Origin: Marivita sp046592965
Lineage (GTDB): Bacteria; Pseudomonadota; Alphaproteobacteria; Rhodobacterales; Rhodobacteraceae
Reading direction: 5' to 3'
Assembly (NCBI RefSeq): GCF_046592965.1
Contig: NZ_JBISBV010000003.1
Location: 124,001 to 188,000, forward strand
DNA length: 64,000 nucleotides
In this document: one piece after another, positions 51,795-63,647 of the stretch
Numbering within the stretch: position 1 is the first letter of the stretch
Layout: the number at the start of each line of letters is the position of its first letter
The notes under the pieces: generated by a model
What the model was told of the DNA's origin: nothing
Seen by the model: the letters and a program-made list of their open reading frames with translations, nothing else
Database searches by the model: none
Made by a program: the position numbers and the translations under genes

Positions 51795-52471
51795 TTCTTG
51801 GCCTGAACCAGCACCACCACGGGCGCGTCGCCCGCCACCGGAACAGACGCGGACAGTGCGCTGGTCCCGTTCCAGTCGCCCACATCGCTCCACTCGGTGA
51901 CGATATGGCTGTAGGTAATGGACTTACCGGCGTTTTCACCGCGAGGAATGTCAATCGTCTCGGAGGGTGTATAACGAATGAGGAAAATATCGGCGTCGGC
52001 CAAGCCGTGCGTCCTCGGCGCGCTGATCGACAACGTATCGCCGTTGCGTGTCACATCCAAATTCACCGGCAGACCTTTCACAAGATGCTCCTGCACCGTT
52101 TCGGACACGTCAATCGCCCGGTTGCCCACGACGTCGGACACGCCGTTCACCACCATTTGCGGCGTGTAGATCGCGCGGTTGTTGAACGCACGCGCATAGC
52201 CCTTCTGCCGCTTGGTAAATGCGGAATGGGCGAACTTGTCTTTCCAGCCGATGTAATCCCAATAATCGACATGCAGCGCCAGCGCGATGACGTTGTCGCG
52301 CTCGCCCAGTTGGGCCAGCATTTCGTCGGCATCCGGGCAGGACGAGCAGCCTTGCGAGGTGAAGAGTTCGACCACCACCGGCGTGTCATCGGCGCGCAGC
52401 GGAGTGCCGCTCATGCCAAGTATCACCGCCGTCATTGCTGCCAGAGCCTTCATCATGCCGCTGCTATCCAT
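51758..52471 (-). CDS. DUF1223 family exported thioredoxin-like protein
   Basis: A 237-residue protein with a signal peptide (cleavage about after residue 27, PLRA-DDT) and a DUF1223 domain opening VVVELFTSQGCSSCPDADE, with the CxxC pair C42 and C45. The family has a thioredoxin-like fold and is common in alphaproteobacteria; its role is unknown. The ATG at 52471 or 52456 could serve. Its 3' end overlaps that of the LpxL-like gene on the other strand by 37 bp. It diverges from acnA. Confidence 0.84.
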   Translation of the reverse strand: MDSSGMMKALAAMTAVILGMSGTPLRADDTPVVVELFTSQGCSSCPDADEMLAQLGERDNVIALALHVDYWDYIGWKDKFAHSAFTKRQKGYARAFNNRAIYTPQMVVNGVSDVVGNRAIDVSETVQEHLVKGLPVNLDVTRNGDTLSISAPRTHGLADADIFLIRYTPSETIDIPRGENAGKSITYSHIVTEWSDVGDWNGTSALSASVPVAGDAPVVVLVQAKNQGRILAAARLR

Positions 52472-52685
52472 TCCGTAACGTCCCCATCGGACACCTAACC
52501 CCGAGGCGTTGAAATAACCAATCAAGGTTTTGCGAGAGCGCGGCGTCAGAACCGTGAAAATGAGGATGCCGAAGAATTGTGTGCAATAGTATACCAAAAT
52601 CGTCGCACCCCCCTTGATCGGCAGCGGGGCTTGGGGCAAATAGCAGGCAGATACCCCGTTATTCATAGCTTTGAGGAGCCCTGTC

Positions 52686-55475
<2,790 letters not shown>

Positions 55476-55497
55476 GCGGCGGTGTCTCAACCAAATC

Positions 55498-55527
55498 AAA
55501 AGGCGGGCCGCAGGGTCCGCCTTTTTT
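55498..55527 (+). terminator. Intrinsic terminator of acnA
   Basis: AAAAGGCGG (55498-55506) pairs with CCGCCTTTT (55517-55525) and continues in T residues, 23 bp after the acnA stop. Confidence 0.85.
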
Positions 55528-55656
55528 CGTCCGGCGCTCCGGCAACTGTCCCGTCCTGCTCCATCCTGTCGCATGTGACACCCTGACCCCTTCGCTTCTA
55601 GCGCTATCAGGGGCATGTCTTCTGCCTAAAAGACAAAAAGAATTACAGGTTGAGAC

Positions 55657-55758
55657 ATGAGACTTCTGACTTTGATACAGACCGCAGCACTCTTGCTGAT
55701 CGCAGGGGCTAGCGTGCTTGCCGCAACGCCGGAGCCGATGCTGGGTCTACTGCCCTGA
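55657..55758 (+). CDS. Small ORF, 33-residue signal-peptide-like product
   Basis: A 34-codon frame begins ATG at 55657 after an AGGT sequence at a plausible distance. The product starts MRLLTLIQTAALLLIAGASV, a basic then hydrophobic stretch ending LAA, followed by TPEPMLGLLP. It resembles a signal peptide with almost no mature part, so it could be a small membrane peptide. It is the only feature between the acnA terminator and ccmG and has the correct orientation for neither operon. No family was recognised. Confidence 0.35.
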   Translation: MRLLTLIQTAALLLIAGASVLAATPEPMLGLLP

Positions 55759-55765
55759 ACCGGGC

Positions 55766-56305
55766 CTAGTCTGCCAGTGCCTTTTCCAGCTCTGGCAAAA
55801 AACGCTGTTCGTAATCCGAGCCGACCAGCGGCCCGGCAAAGCGGAACAACACGGTCCCGTCCCCATCCACGATGAACGTCTCGGGCGGCGCGGTCACGCC
55901 CCAGTCGATCGACGTACGGCCCGCGGGGTCGAACGGTACGGCAACGAACGGGTTGCCGTCATCGGCGAGGTATTGGCTTGCAGTCTTTACCTGATCCCGA
56001 ATGTTGACGCCGATGATCGGCATCCCCTCGCTCTGCATTTCAAGCAGTTTTGGATGTTCCAACCGGCATGGCGGGCACCAGCTGGCCCAGAAATTGACCA
56101 GAGTGACCTCGCCGTTGCTCAGCATGTCGGGAGAGAATGCTGCATAACCGGGCAGCGGCTCGGTGGTGATTTCGGGTGCTGCCTGGCCCACACGGGTCGA
56201 CGGCAGACCTTGCGGATCATCCCTGAACATTCCGACATAGGCCAGCACCGCGAACGCACCGAAAATCAGCGGCGGCAGGACCATCAGAGGCGAGATTTTA
56301 GCCAT
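55766..56305 (-). CDS. ccmG: CcmG/DsbE thiol:disulfide interchange protein
   Basis: CcmG is a membrane-anchored periplasmic thioredoxin that reduces apocytochrome c before heme attachment. The 179-residue protein has an N-terminal TM (about 7-26), the active site WCPPC (C77, C80), and the CcmG-type GVTAPPETF motif that contains the conserved proline and glutamate region. AGGAGAGG precedes the ATG at 56305. It overlaps ccmD by 8 bp and is the last gene of the ccm run. Confidence 0.94.
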   Translation of the reverse strand: MAKISPLMVLPPLIFGAFAVLAYVGMFRDDPQGLPSTRVGQAAPEITTEPLPGYAAFSPDMLSNGEVTLVNFWASWCPPCRLEHPKLLEMQSEGMPIIGVNIRDQVKTASQYLADDGNPFVAVPFDPAGRTSIDWGVTAPPETFIVDGDGTVLFRFAGPLVGSDYEQRFLPELEKALAD

Positions 56306-56453
56306 GCTGACCTCTCCTGGCTTCGACCTCGTCAAGCGCGGCCCGTGCCTTGCGCGCGCGGCGCAGGCTGGCGATCACGATCACACCAAGCAAGAGCAGC
56401 GTCACGCCGTAGGAACTCAGCACTTCAAAGGCGTATTTACCAAGATCAGGCAT
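56298..56453 (-). CDS. ccmD: Heme exporter protein CcmD
   Basis: A 51-residue protein with a single TM (SYGVTLLLLGVIVIASLRRARKAR) and a basic, charged C-tail, the CcmD pattern. CcmD stabilises CcmABC and releases holo-CcmE. The ATG at 56453 overlaps the ccmC stop by 1 bp, and its end overlaps ccmG. Confidence 0.92.
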   Translation of the reverse strand: MPDLGKYAFEVLSSYGVTLLLLGVIVIASLRRARKARAALDEVEARRGQHG

Positions 56454-57181
56454 CAGACTTGTCCTTCGCGCGCCAGCAGCGCACGGGTGCGGCGGGCGCG
56501 GATTTCGGTTTGGGTGCGCAGGAACACCAAGGCCACGAACAGCAGCACAAAGCCCGCGATGCACACCAGAAGCGGAAACCAGAACACATCCGAGATATTC
56601 TCTTCCTTGTCCAGACTGAGCGTCGCGCCTTGGTGCAGACCCTGATTCCAGAAGTTCACCGCATAGCGGCTAAGCACCGCAAACACCGATCCGACCAGAC
56701 ACAGGATCGAGGTCAGATCCGCCGCCGTGTCGTCATTCTCGATCGCTTCCCACAGGGCCATGTAGCCGAGGTAAAACAGGAACAGGATCAGGAACGAGGT
56801 CAGGCGCGGATCCCACGCCCACCATGTGCCCCACATCGGCTGGCCCCAGAATGCGCCCGTCGCCAGCGCGATCAGCGTCATTACAGCGCCCACCGGAGCC
56901 GCCGCGCGGGCCGCCAGTGCCGAGACATGGTGCCGCCGCACGATCCAGATGAGCGAGGCCACGAGCATCATCATCCATGCGTTGATCGCCATCAGCGCCG
57001 AGGGCACATGAATGTAGATGATCTTGACGGTCGAGCCCTGGCGGAAATCGTCGGGCGTGAAGAAGAAGCCCCACACCAGGCCGGTAAACAGAAAGATGCC
57101 GGCCAGAGTCCAGATCCACGGCAACACCTTGTCGGTGGTGCGGATGAATTTTACCGGATTTGCGTATTCCCACAAAGACAT
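56453..57181 (-). CDS. ccmC: Heme exporter permease CcmC
   Basis: CcmC is a 242-residue, six-TM inner-membrane protein that presents heme to CcmE. The tryptophan-rich motif WGTWWAWDPRLT, flanked by conserved histidines in IHVPSA and ENISDVFW-type loops, is diagnostic. No clear ribosome site precedes the ATG at 57181. It is followed directly by ccmD and lies 58 bp after ccmB. Confidence 0.95.
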   Translation of the reverse strand: MSLWEYANPVKFIRTTDKVLPWIWTLAGIFLFTGLVWGFFFTPDDFRQGSTVKIIYIHVPSALMAINAWMMMLVASLIWIVRRHHVSALAARAAAPVGAVMTLIALATGAFWGQPMWGTWWAWDPRLTSFLILFLFYLGYMALWEAIENDDTAADLTSILCLVGSVFAVLSRYAVNFWNQGLHQGATLSLDKEENISDVFWFPLLVCIAGFVLLFVALVFLRTQTEIRARRTRALLAREGQV

Positions 57182-57239
57182 GATGGTCAGGTAGGCCGTT
57201 TTGGGCGGGCCTTCAATTCAAAAAATCGCATGGGCCGTG

Positions 57240-57896
57240 TTATCGCAGATTGATCCGCAAAACCGCCGCGCTGGCAAAGGGCAAAAGCGCGATCACGCCA
57301 AAGCTGATGCCGGCCAAAAGCAACAGCGGCGTCTGCACCGAAAGCCCCTCTGCCCCGCGCCGTGCCACCTCGGCGCCAAAGATCAGCGTCGGGACATAGA
57401 GCGGCAGGACCAGCAGGGACATCAGCAACCCGCCGCGCTTCAGCCCCACGGTCAGCGCCGCGCCGAACGTGCCGATCACGCTGAGGGCCGGAGTGCCGAC
57501 GGCAAGGCTGATCAGCACCCATTTGAACGCGGGCAGCGGCAGGCTGAGCAACACACCAAGCACCGGCGCGGCGAGCACCAGCGGCAGGCCGGTGGTGATC
57601 CAATGGGCGAACGCCTTGACGGTCACGATGCTTTCCACCGGCAAGGGCGCGGTCGCGAGCAGGTCGAGCGAGCCATCCTCCCAATCGAGCGCAAGGATAC
57701 GGTCGAGTGACAAGAGACACGCCAGCAAGGCGCCGATCCACAAAATCCCCGGCGCAATGCGCGACAGCAATTCGGTCTGCGGCCCCACTCCGAACGGCAC
57801 CAGAACCGTCACGATCAGGAAGAACGCGAGACCAAGCCCGAACCCGCCGCCCGCGCGGATCGAGAGCATCAGGTCGCGGGCCAGCAGCGCCCTCAC
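57240..57896 (-). CDS. ccmB: Heme exporter permease CcmB
   Basis: The 218-residue, six-TM permease of the CcmAB ABC complex needed to release holo-CcmE. It begins MRALLARDLMLSIRAGGGFGLGL and contains GILWIGALLACLLSLDRILALDWEDGSLDLL, characteristic of CcmB. Its start overlaps the ccmA stop by 4 bp (ATGA). Confidence 0.94.
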   Translation of the reverse strand: MRALLARDLMLSIRAGGGFGLGLAFFLIVTVLVPFGVGPQTELLSRIAPGILWIGALLACLLSLDRILALDWEDGSLDLLATAPLPVESIVTVKAFAHWITTGLPLVLAAPVLGVLLSLPLPAFKWVLISLAVGTPALSVIGTFGAALTVGLKRGGLLMSLLVLPLYVPTLIFGAEVARRGAEGLSVQTPLLLLAGISFGVIALLPFASAAVLRINLR

Positions 57897-58507
57897 AGGA
57901 ACGCCTCGTCCATCGCGCGGGTGCGTGGACCTGCCTTGAACGGTGTCAGATCCAGCACGCGGGCCTCGGCCAGCCCAAGGTCGATATGGGTGGCCATCAG
58001 CGCGCTGCCGCCGCCGCGCAGATGTAGACGGACCGCTTCTGCAAACAGCGCAACCGATGCGGTGTCCAAAGACACGGTGGGTTCGTCGAGAACCCAGATC
58101 GGTCGCCCCGTCACCATCAGGCGCGCAAGCCCTAGCCGCCGTTTCTGCCCCGCCGACAGGGTGCCTGCCATGCGGGATTGCAATTCGACCAGATCGAACG
58201 CCTGCAACGCTTGCGCTATGTCAGTTACGCCAAACACCGACGCCCAAAAGCGCAGGTTTTCGGTGACCGTCAACATCGCCTTCAGCCCATCGGAATGACC
58301 CGAATAGGCGATCTGGTCCTCGGCTCCGGTCACGGTGCCTGCTTCGACAGGTTGCAAGCCCGCGACGCTGCGCAGCAATGTCGTCTTGCCAATGCCGTTT
58401 GGACCGCGCAGCACCAAAGCCTCGCCGGGGGCCAGATCGAACGACACATTCTCAAGGATCGCAACGCCGCCACGGGTGACGGCCAGATCGCGCACAGCCA
58501 AAGTCAT
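57893..58507 (-). CDS. ccmA: Heme exporter ATPase CcmA
   Basis: The 204-residue ABC ATPase of the CcmAB complex. Walker A is GPNGIGKTT (35-43), the signature LSAGQKRRLGLARL, and Walker B WVLDEPTVSLD. The ATG at 58507 begins the conserved domain; 19 extra upstream codons in frame are not supported. It is the first ccm gene, 87 bp after the Mth938 gene. Confidence 0.94.
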   Translation of the reverse strand: MTLAVRDLAVTRGGVAILENVSFDLAPGEALVLRGPNGIGKTTLLRSVAGLQPVEAGTVTGAEDQIAYSGHSDGLKAMLTVTENLRFWASVFGVTDIAQALQAFDLVELQSRMAGTLSAGQKRRLGLARLMVTGRPIWVLDEPTVSLDTASVALFAEAVRLHLRGGGSALMATHIDLGLAEARVLDLTPFKAGPRTRAMDEAFL

Positions 58508-58594
58508 GGCCCCGCTTAGACCACTGGCGCGTAAGCGAAAAGCGTGAAAATGCCGCGTTTGCATGTCGGGCCTGCGATTGCAGCGCGTGTGGCC

Positions 58595-58951
58595 TCAGGT
58601 GACTGGCAAAACCGCCAGCGCCACGCGCCGCCCTTCGGACAAAAGAACGTTATAGGTCCGGCATGCAGCGGGCGAGTTCATCACTTCCACGCCCAAGCCC
58701 GCCTGTTCCAGCGTCTGGCGAAAATCGGCAGGAATGTGCGCGATGTCGGTGCCCGTACCGACGAACAGCACATCGACATCCTCTGCAATCGCAACCAAAC
58801 TCTCGGTGTCGTCAAAACCGCCCCAGGGTTTGGTGCCCTGCGCGCCCGTCAAGAGCGGTGCGGAATGTTGCTTGCCGCCGATGCGGAAATATCCCGCGCC
58901 ATAGCCGTCAATGGGCTCGGCATCGGTAAAGACCACTTCATTCAGGCGCAT
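58595..58951 (-). CDS. Mth938-like domain protein
   Basis: A 118-residue protein of the Mth938/NDUFAF3-type family (DUF498). Landmarks are IDGYGAGYFRIGG and VDVLFVGTGTDIAHIP, then a mixed tail ending LLSEGRRVALAVLPVT. Eukaryotic NDUFAF3 assists complex I assembly and bacterial members sit beside secDF. AAGGAGACG precedes the ATG at 58951. It lies between the TSUP gene and ccmA. Confidence 0.88.
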   Translation of the reverse strand: MRLNEVVFTDAEPIDGYGAGYFRIGGKQHSAPLLTGAQGTKPWGGFDDTESLVAIAEDVDVLFVGTGTDIAHIPADFRQTLEQAGLGVEVMNSPAACRTYNVLLSEGRRVALAVLPVT

Positions 58952-58967
58952 CTTCGTCTCCTTCGCT

Positions 58968-59726
58968 TCAGGCGTTTGTCCAGACCGGCAGCCCCAGCAG
59001 CGTCGCCAGAGCAATTATGGCATAGGCCGTTGCGCGGAACACCCGTTCCCGATCCGGCCGGAACACCGCCTGCCCGATCAGCGTGCCAGCGCCGTAGGGG
59101 ATCATCAACACCAATCCTAGCGCAACCGCCTGCGCCGTCAAAATCCCTTGTGCATACATGAGCGGCAGCAACGACAGGCTGGTGACGGTCAGGAACACCA
59201 CCGTCGTGGCACGCGTCGTGGCGATGCTGTCACGCCCGGCCAGTTGAAACAGTACCATGATCGGCCCCATCAACCCGCTGACCCCGCCGACGAACCCGGT
59301 GGCAAGGCCGATGGCCGCGCGGGTGCGGGTGCTTGGCACGACCGAAAAGCGCCACCCGGCCATGAGCGCCAGCAAGGTGGCTGCGCAGATCGTCACCACG
59401 GCCCAACGGATCGCCGTGACATCGGCGACCCGCAACACCCATATTCCAAGCGAGGCTGACAGAGTGGCCGTCGCGATCAGGATCCCGACGGCGCGCCGGT
59501 TCACCAGAGGCAGCGCCTTGGGCAGGATGGTCACGACCGAGGACAATGACGAAACGGCAAAGGCTGCAATGGCAACGGCGGGCGGCAGGAAAATCACCGC
59601 CACCGGCATCGCCACCAGCGCAGCGCCGAAGCCGGCAAAGCCGTATACCGCTCCGGCGATCATGGTCGTGACGATCAACCAACCCAGCCCCGCTGTCTCC
59701 AGCGCAGCCAGAACCACGTCAGGCAT
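58968..59726 (-). CDS. TauE/SafE (TSUP) family transporter
   Basis: A 252-residue inner-membrane carrier with seven or eight hydrophobic segments. It has the TSUP landmarks VYGFAGFGAALVAMP near the start and GFVGGVSGLMGPIMVLF in the middle. Family members export sulfite, sulfoacetate or other organosulfonates. It overlaps the secF stop by 8 bp, so it is coupled to the sec genes. Its place between secF and the Mth938 gene is less usual than direct secF-Mth938 contact. Confidence 0.87.
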   Translation of the reverse strand: MPDVVLAALETAGLGWLIVTTMIAGAVYGFAGFGAALVAMPVAVIFLPPAVAIAAFAVSSLSSVVTILPKALPLVNRRAVGILIATATLSASLGIWVLRVADVTAIRWAVVTICAATLLALMAGWRFSVVPSTRTRAAIGLATGFVGGVSGLMGPIMVLFQLAGRDSIATTRATTVVFLTVTSLSLLPLMYAQGILTAQAVALGLVLMIPYGAGTLIGQAVFRPDRERVFRATAYAIIALATLLGLPVWTNA

Positions 59727-60687
59727 CGACGCCAGAGAACTGGTTGCCAGTGGTGTCGGTCGGTTTGCTCCAGTCGCGCTTCACCCCCAGCCAAAGCAGG
59801 ATCGAGGACGCCACGAAAATCGACGAATACGTCCCCACGATCACGCCCCAGATCATGGCGAACACAAAGCCACGGATCACGTCACCGCCCAGCACAAACA
59901 GCGAAATCAGCGCCAAAAGCGTGGTGGCAGAGGTCATGAAGGTCCGGCTGAGTGTTTCGTTGATCGACACGTTCAGAACCTCCTTTAGGTCCTTTTGCTT
60001 GTACTTGATCAGATTCTCTCGCACCCGGTCAAACACCACCACGGTATCGTTCAGCGAATATCCCACGATGGTCAAAAGTGCGGCGATGATCGCAAGGTCA
60101 AACCGGATCTGCACCTCCGAGAAGATGCCGATAGTCAACACGACGTCGTGCACCAAGGCCACCACCGCGCCGACGGCGAATTGCCACTCAAACCGCAACC
60201 AGATGTAGACGAGCACGGCGCTCATCGCCAAAAGCACCGCGATCGCCGCCGTCTGGATCAATTCGCCCGACACCTTGGGGCCGACCGATTCGACCGAGAC
60301 AAACTGGATATCCGGCACCACCTCAAGCAACGCCGCCTCGACCTGTTCGATCACCTCGGCACTGACCGCCTCTTCGCCGTCCTGTGCCTGAATCCGCACC
60401 ATCGCGACGTTCTGATCGGGGCCGAATGTCGGATCGAACACCTCGGAAATGGTCACATCGCCCAGACCCAGCGTGGCAATGGCATCGCGGTACTGGCCCA
60501 CATCCACCGCCTGCGTGCTTTGCATGCGGATCGTGGTACCACCGCGAAAGTCGATGCCGTAATTCAGACCCTGCATCAGGAACGACCCGAACGCGACGAC
60601 CATCATCACAGCCGAAATGCCAAGCCAGACGCGCCAGCGTTTGAAGAAATCGAAATTGGTGTTTTCTTTGACCAGTCGCAAACGCAT
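59719..60687 (-). CDS. secF: Protein translocase subunit SecF
   Basis: A 322-residue, six-TM RND-type accessory of SecYEG that uses proton motive force to aid late export. It begins MRLRLVKENTNFDFFKRW and has the conserved GIDFRGGT, VGYSLNDTVVVFDRVRENL and ETLSRTFMTS segments. GAAGGG precedes the ATG. It follows secD by 20 bp. Confidence 0.96.
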   Translation of the reverse strand: MRLRLVKENTNFDFFKRWRVWLGISAVMMVVAFGSFLMQGLNYGIDFRGGTTIRMQSTQAVDVGQYRDAIATLGLGDVTISEVFDPTFGPDQNVAMVRIQAQDGEEAVSAEVIEQVEAALLEVVPDIQFVSVESVGPKVSGELIQTAAIAVLLAMSAVLVYIWLRFEWQFAVGAVVALVHDVVLTIGIFSEVQIRFDLAIIAALLTIVGYSLNDTVVVFDRVRENLIKYKQKDLKEVLNVSINETLSRTFMTSATTLLALISLFVLGGDVIRGFVFAMIWGVIVGTYSSIFVASSILLWLGVKRDWSKPTDTTGNQFSGVDA

Positions 60688-60707
60688 ATCAGGCCGAGCC
60701 CTTCATG

Positions 60708-62369
60708 TTATACTTCGATTGTCTTGGGACGGCGGCGTTCAAACCACATCACGATCAAAAGACGGGTGACGAAAATCGCGGTGAAGACCGAGGTGAGGAT
60801 GCCAAGACCGAGCGTGATCGCAAAGCCGCGCACCGGGCCGGAGCCCATGACGAACAGGATCACCGCCGTGATGAACGTCGTGATGTTGGCGTCCAGAATC
60901 GCCGACAGCGCCTTTTCATAGCCAAGCTCGATGGCCCGCGCAGGCCCGCGTGCGGTTTTCAGCTCTTCGCGGATACGCTCGAAGATCAGCACGTTCGCAT
61001 CGACCGCCATGCCCACCGTCAGAACGATGCCCGCGATCCCCGGCAGGGTCAGCGTTGCGCCGATCATGCTGAGCAGGCCGAAGATCAGGCCGACGTTGAT
61101 GATCAGCGCGATATTGGCAAAGATGCCGAACAGCCCGTAGCTGAGCGCCATGAACACCAGAACGGCGGCAAAGGCCACCAGCGTCGCGACCTTGCCCGCG
61201 TCGATGCTGTCCTGCCCCAGTTCCGGGCCGATGGTGCGCTCTTCCAGGAATTCCAGACCGGCAGGCAACGCCCCTGCCCTGAGCAGCACGGCAAGCTGGG
61301 TCGATTCTTCAACCGAGAAATTGCCGGTGATGATGCCCGACCCGCCCGGAATGTGGCTCTGGATCACCGGTGCGCTGATGACTTCGCTGTCGAGCACGAT
61401 GGCAAACGGATTGCCGATATTGGCCGCCGTGTAGTCGCCGAACTTGCGCGCGCCAGCCGGGTTGAACCTGAAATTGACCGCCGGGCGTCCGTTCTGGTCA
61501 AACGCGGGTTGCGCGTCGACCAGTTCCTCGCCGGTGACGACGGGCGCCTGTTCCAGCACATAAAACACGCCCGACTCGTCGAGCGACGGCAGAACCTCGT
61601 TGCCCACGCCGGGGGCGGTGTTGCCGTCATCGGTACGCCCGACCACGGGTTGAAACGTCAACTGCGCGGTGGTGCCGATGATGTCTTTCAACTCGGCCGC
61701 CGATCCGATGCCGGGCACCTGGATCAGGATGCGGTCGGTTCCCTGACGCTGGATCGTCGGCTCGCGCGTGCCGACCTCGTCGATCCGGCGGCGAATGATC
61801 TCGAGGCTTTGCATCATCGTGCGACGGTCGGTGGCGACGCGCTCGGCCTCCGACAGGGTGATGACGATGTCAGATCCCTCGCCGCTCACCTCCAGATCGT
61901 TGCTCATCGCGCCGGTCACAGACACCACGGGCTGCGCCAGACCGCGCACCAGTTCCAGCGCGCGGGCCATGCCGTCGGGCTGGGAAATGCGCACGCGAAG
62001 CGTGTCGCCGCTCGAGGGTTGCAGGCGGATGGTGCCGACCGTGTCCCGTTCGGGGCGCAGCACATCGCGGACCTCGGGCCAGAGCGCCTTGAGCCGCGCG
62101 GCGTAGACATCCTCGACCTGAACCTCGGCCAGAAGATGCGCGCCGCCGCGCAGGTCCAGACCCAGATTGACAAGACCGGACGGCAGATAGGACGGCCAGC
62201 CTGCGCTGTCGGACAAAAGTTCGGGCGTTTCGCCCTGCACCTCGATCGCGGCAAGCGCGTCGTTATGTTGCTCGACCCGCGGGTAGAACAGGTTCGGCAG
62301 CGCCAATACCAGACCGACCGCCACAGTCGTCCAGATCAAAAGGCGCTTCCACAGATCGATCTGAAGCAT
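60708..62369 (-). CDS. secD: Protein translocase subunit SecD
   Basis: A 553-residue inner-membrane protein with one N-terminal TM, a large periplasmic P1 head (about 35-360) containing NLGLDLRGGAHLL, and a five-TM C-terminal part with GMAVDANVLIFERIREEL. It partners with SecF. The ATG at 62369 has a weak ribosome site. yajC lies 30 bp upstream on the same strand. Confidence 0.97.
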   Translation of the reverse strand: MLQIDLWKRLLIWTTVAVGLVLALPNLFYPRVEQHNDALAAIEVQGETPELLSDSAGWPSYLPSGLVNLGLDLRGGAHLLAEVQVEDVYAARLKALWPEVRDVLRPERDTVGTIRLQPSSGDTLRVRISQPDGMARALELVRGLAQPVVSVTGAMSNDLEVSGEGSDIVITLSEAERVATDRRTMMQSLEIIRRRIDEVGTREPTIQRQGTDRILIQVPGIGSAAELKDIIGTTAQLTFQPVVGRTDDGNTAPGVGNEVLPSLDESGVFYVLEQAPVVTGEELVDAQPAFDQNGRPAVNFRFNPAGARKFGDYTAANIGNPFAIVLDSEVISAPVIQSHIPGGSGIITGNFSVEESTQLAVLLRAGALPAGLEFLEERTIGPELGQDSIDAGKVATLVAFAAVLVFMALSYGLFGIFANIALIINVGLIFGLLSMIGATLTLPGIAGIVLTVGMAVDANVLIFERIREELKTARGPARAIELGYEKALSAILDANITTFITAVILFVMGSGPVRGFAITLGLGILTSVFTAIFVTRLLIVMWFERRRPKTIEV

Positions 62370-62399
62370 GAGCGATGGGTCCGATACGTCTGGAAGTGA

Positions 62400-62690
62400 T
62401 CAGGAATTGGCGGCGGGTTCGGTCTTGGACATCACCTGTGCCACGGTGCTCTGCACCACGCGCACCTTGACACCTTCGCCAAGTTCCACATCCAACTCAT
62501 TGTTTTCCTTGACCTTCAGAACCTTGCCGATCAAGCCACCCTGCGTGACAATGACATCGCCGCGGCGCAGGCCCTCGACCATTTTCTGATGCTCTTTCAT
62601 CTTTTTCTGCTGCGGACGGATCAGCAGGAAATACATGATCGCGAAGATCAGAATAAGAGGGACAAATTGGGCGATTGTGCTGCCATCCAT
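62400..62690 (-). CDS. yajC: Preprotein translocase subunit YajC
   Basis: A 96-residue single-TM protein (FVPLILIFAIMYFLLIRP) followed by the YajC beta-domain with MVEGLRRGDVIVTQGGLIGKV. It co-purifies with SecDF. AAGGAG precedes the ATG at 62690, which rules out the longer upstream frame. It leads the yajC-secD-secF unit. Confidence 0.96.
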   Translation of the reverse strand: MDGSTIAQFVPLILIFAIMYFLLIRPQQKKMKEHQKMVEGLRRGDVIVTQGGLIGKVLKVKENNELDVELGEGVKVRVVQSTVAQVMSKTEPAANS

Positions 62691-62914
62691 GGGCGTGCTC
62701 CTTAACGAATTGCGCGGTCGATGCCGCCGCTTTGCGGGCCGTAAAATTTGGCCGGAACCTATGGTGCCGCACGCGGCATTGCAAGGCGGGTTCGGTGCCG
62801 TTTGCAAGAGTGGTCCGCAAGTGCCTCTGCGTCAGGTGGTTCGGAGCTCGGAATTGCGACCTCGGAACGATCGCCATCTTGCCGACCCGCACAAAATACG
62901 CCTTAACGGGCGGC

Positions 62915-63574
62915 ATGTTTCAAAAAGTGTTCGCTCTGATCCTGCTCGGCTTGGCCACCACCGCCCCGGCGCAGGATCTTCCGGTCCTTCCGGCACAGGA
63001 TCACGCCGACTGGCAAGCGGTCGGGCGCGTCAATGCCTCTGGATACCGTAAGCGTGATATGTGTACCGGAACCCTGATCGCGCCGGATCAGGTGCTGACG
63101 GCGGCACATTGCGTATCGGGCATCGACGGGGTCGGACCGTTGCCGGGCGAGATCACATTTGTCGCAGGCTGGTTGCGCGGCGCTGCCTCCGACAGCGTCA
63201 AGGGCAATTCGATCTGGGTGCATCCGATGGCCTATGCCGAGGGCAGCCTCGATGTCCGCTACGACATTGCGGTTCTGACGCTGGAACGCGCGGCGTCGGT
63301 GACGGAATTGCCGGTTGCCACGGCAAGGGCCACGGCGCCCTTCGCCATTCTGGGCTATTCGAGTCGACGTCCCCACATGCTGGGCGCGTCCTTTACCTGC
63401 GGCGGGGTCTATGCGTCACGCATCCTGCGGCTTGATTGCCCGGTGCAGCCGGGAAATTCCGGCGGTCCGGTGATGTCCAAATCGGGCGATGACTGGGTTG
63501 TGAGCGCCGTGATCAGTGCCAAGGGGCAAGGCCGCGCTCTTGCGGTTCCCGTGTCGAGGCTCTCGGCGCGCTGA
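62915..63574 (+). CDS. Secreted trypsin-like serine protease
   Basis: A 219-residue protein with a signal peptide (cleavage near AQ-DLP, about residue 20-21) and an S1-family protease domain. The triad is H65 in LTAAHC, D117 in DIAVL, and S182 in PGNSGGP. A C162/C175-type pair may form a disulfide. It is likely periplasmic or secreted. GGGCGGC stands just before the ATG at 62915. It diverges from yajC and is followed by serS. Confidence 0.87.
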   Translation: MFQKVFALILLGLATTAPAQDLPVLPAQDHADWQAVGRVNASGYRKRDMCTGTLIAPDQVLTAAHCVSGIDGVGPLPGEITFVAGWLRGAASDSVKGNSIWVHPMAYAEGSLDVRYDIAVLTLERAASVTELPVATARATAPFAILGYSSRRPHMLGASFTCGGVYASRILRLDCPVQPGNSGGPVMSKSGDDWVVSAVISAKGQGRALAVPVSRLSAR

Positions 63575-63647
63575 CCCCCTACCCAAGCGCGAGTTTCCGG
63601 TGCATAAGGCCGCGCAACATCGAATACGAGTCAGAAGGACCAGACCC

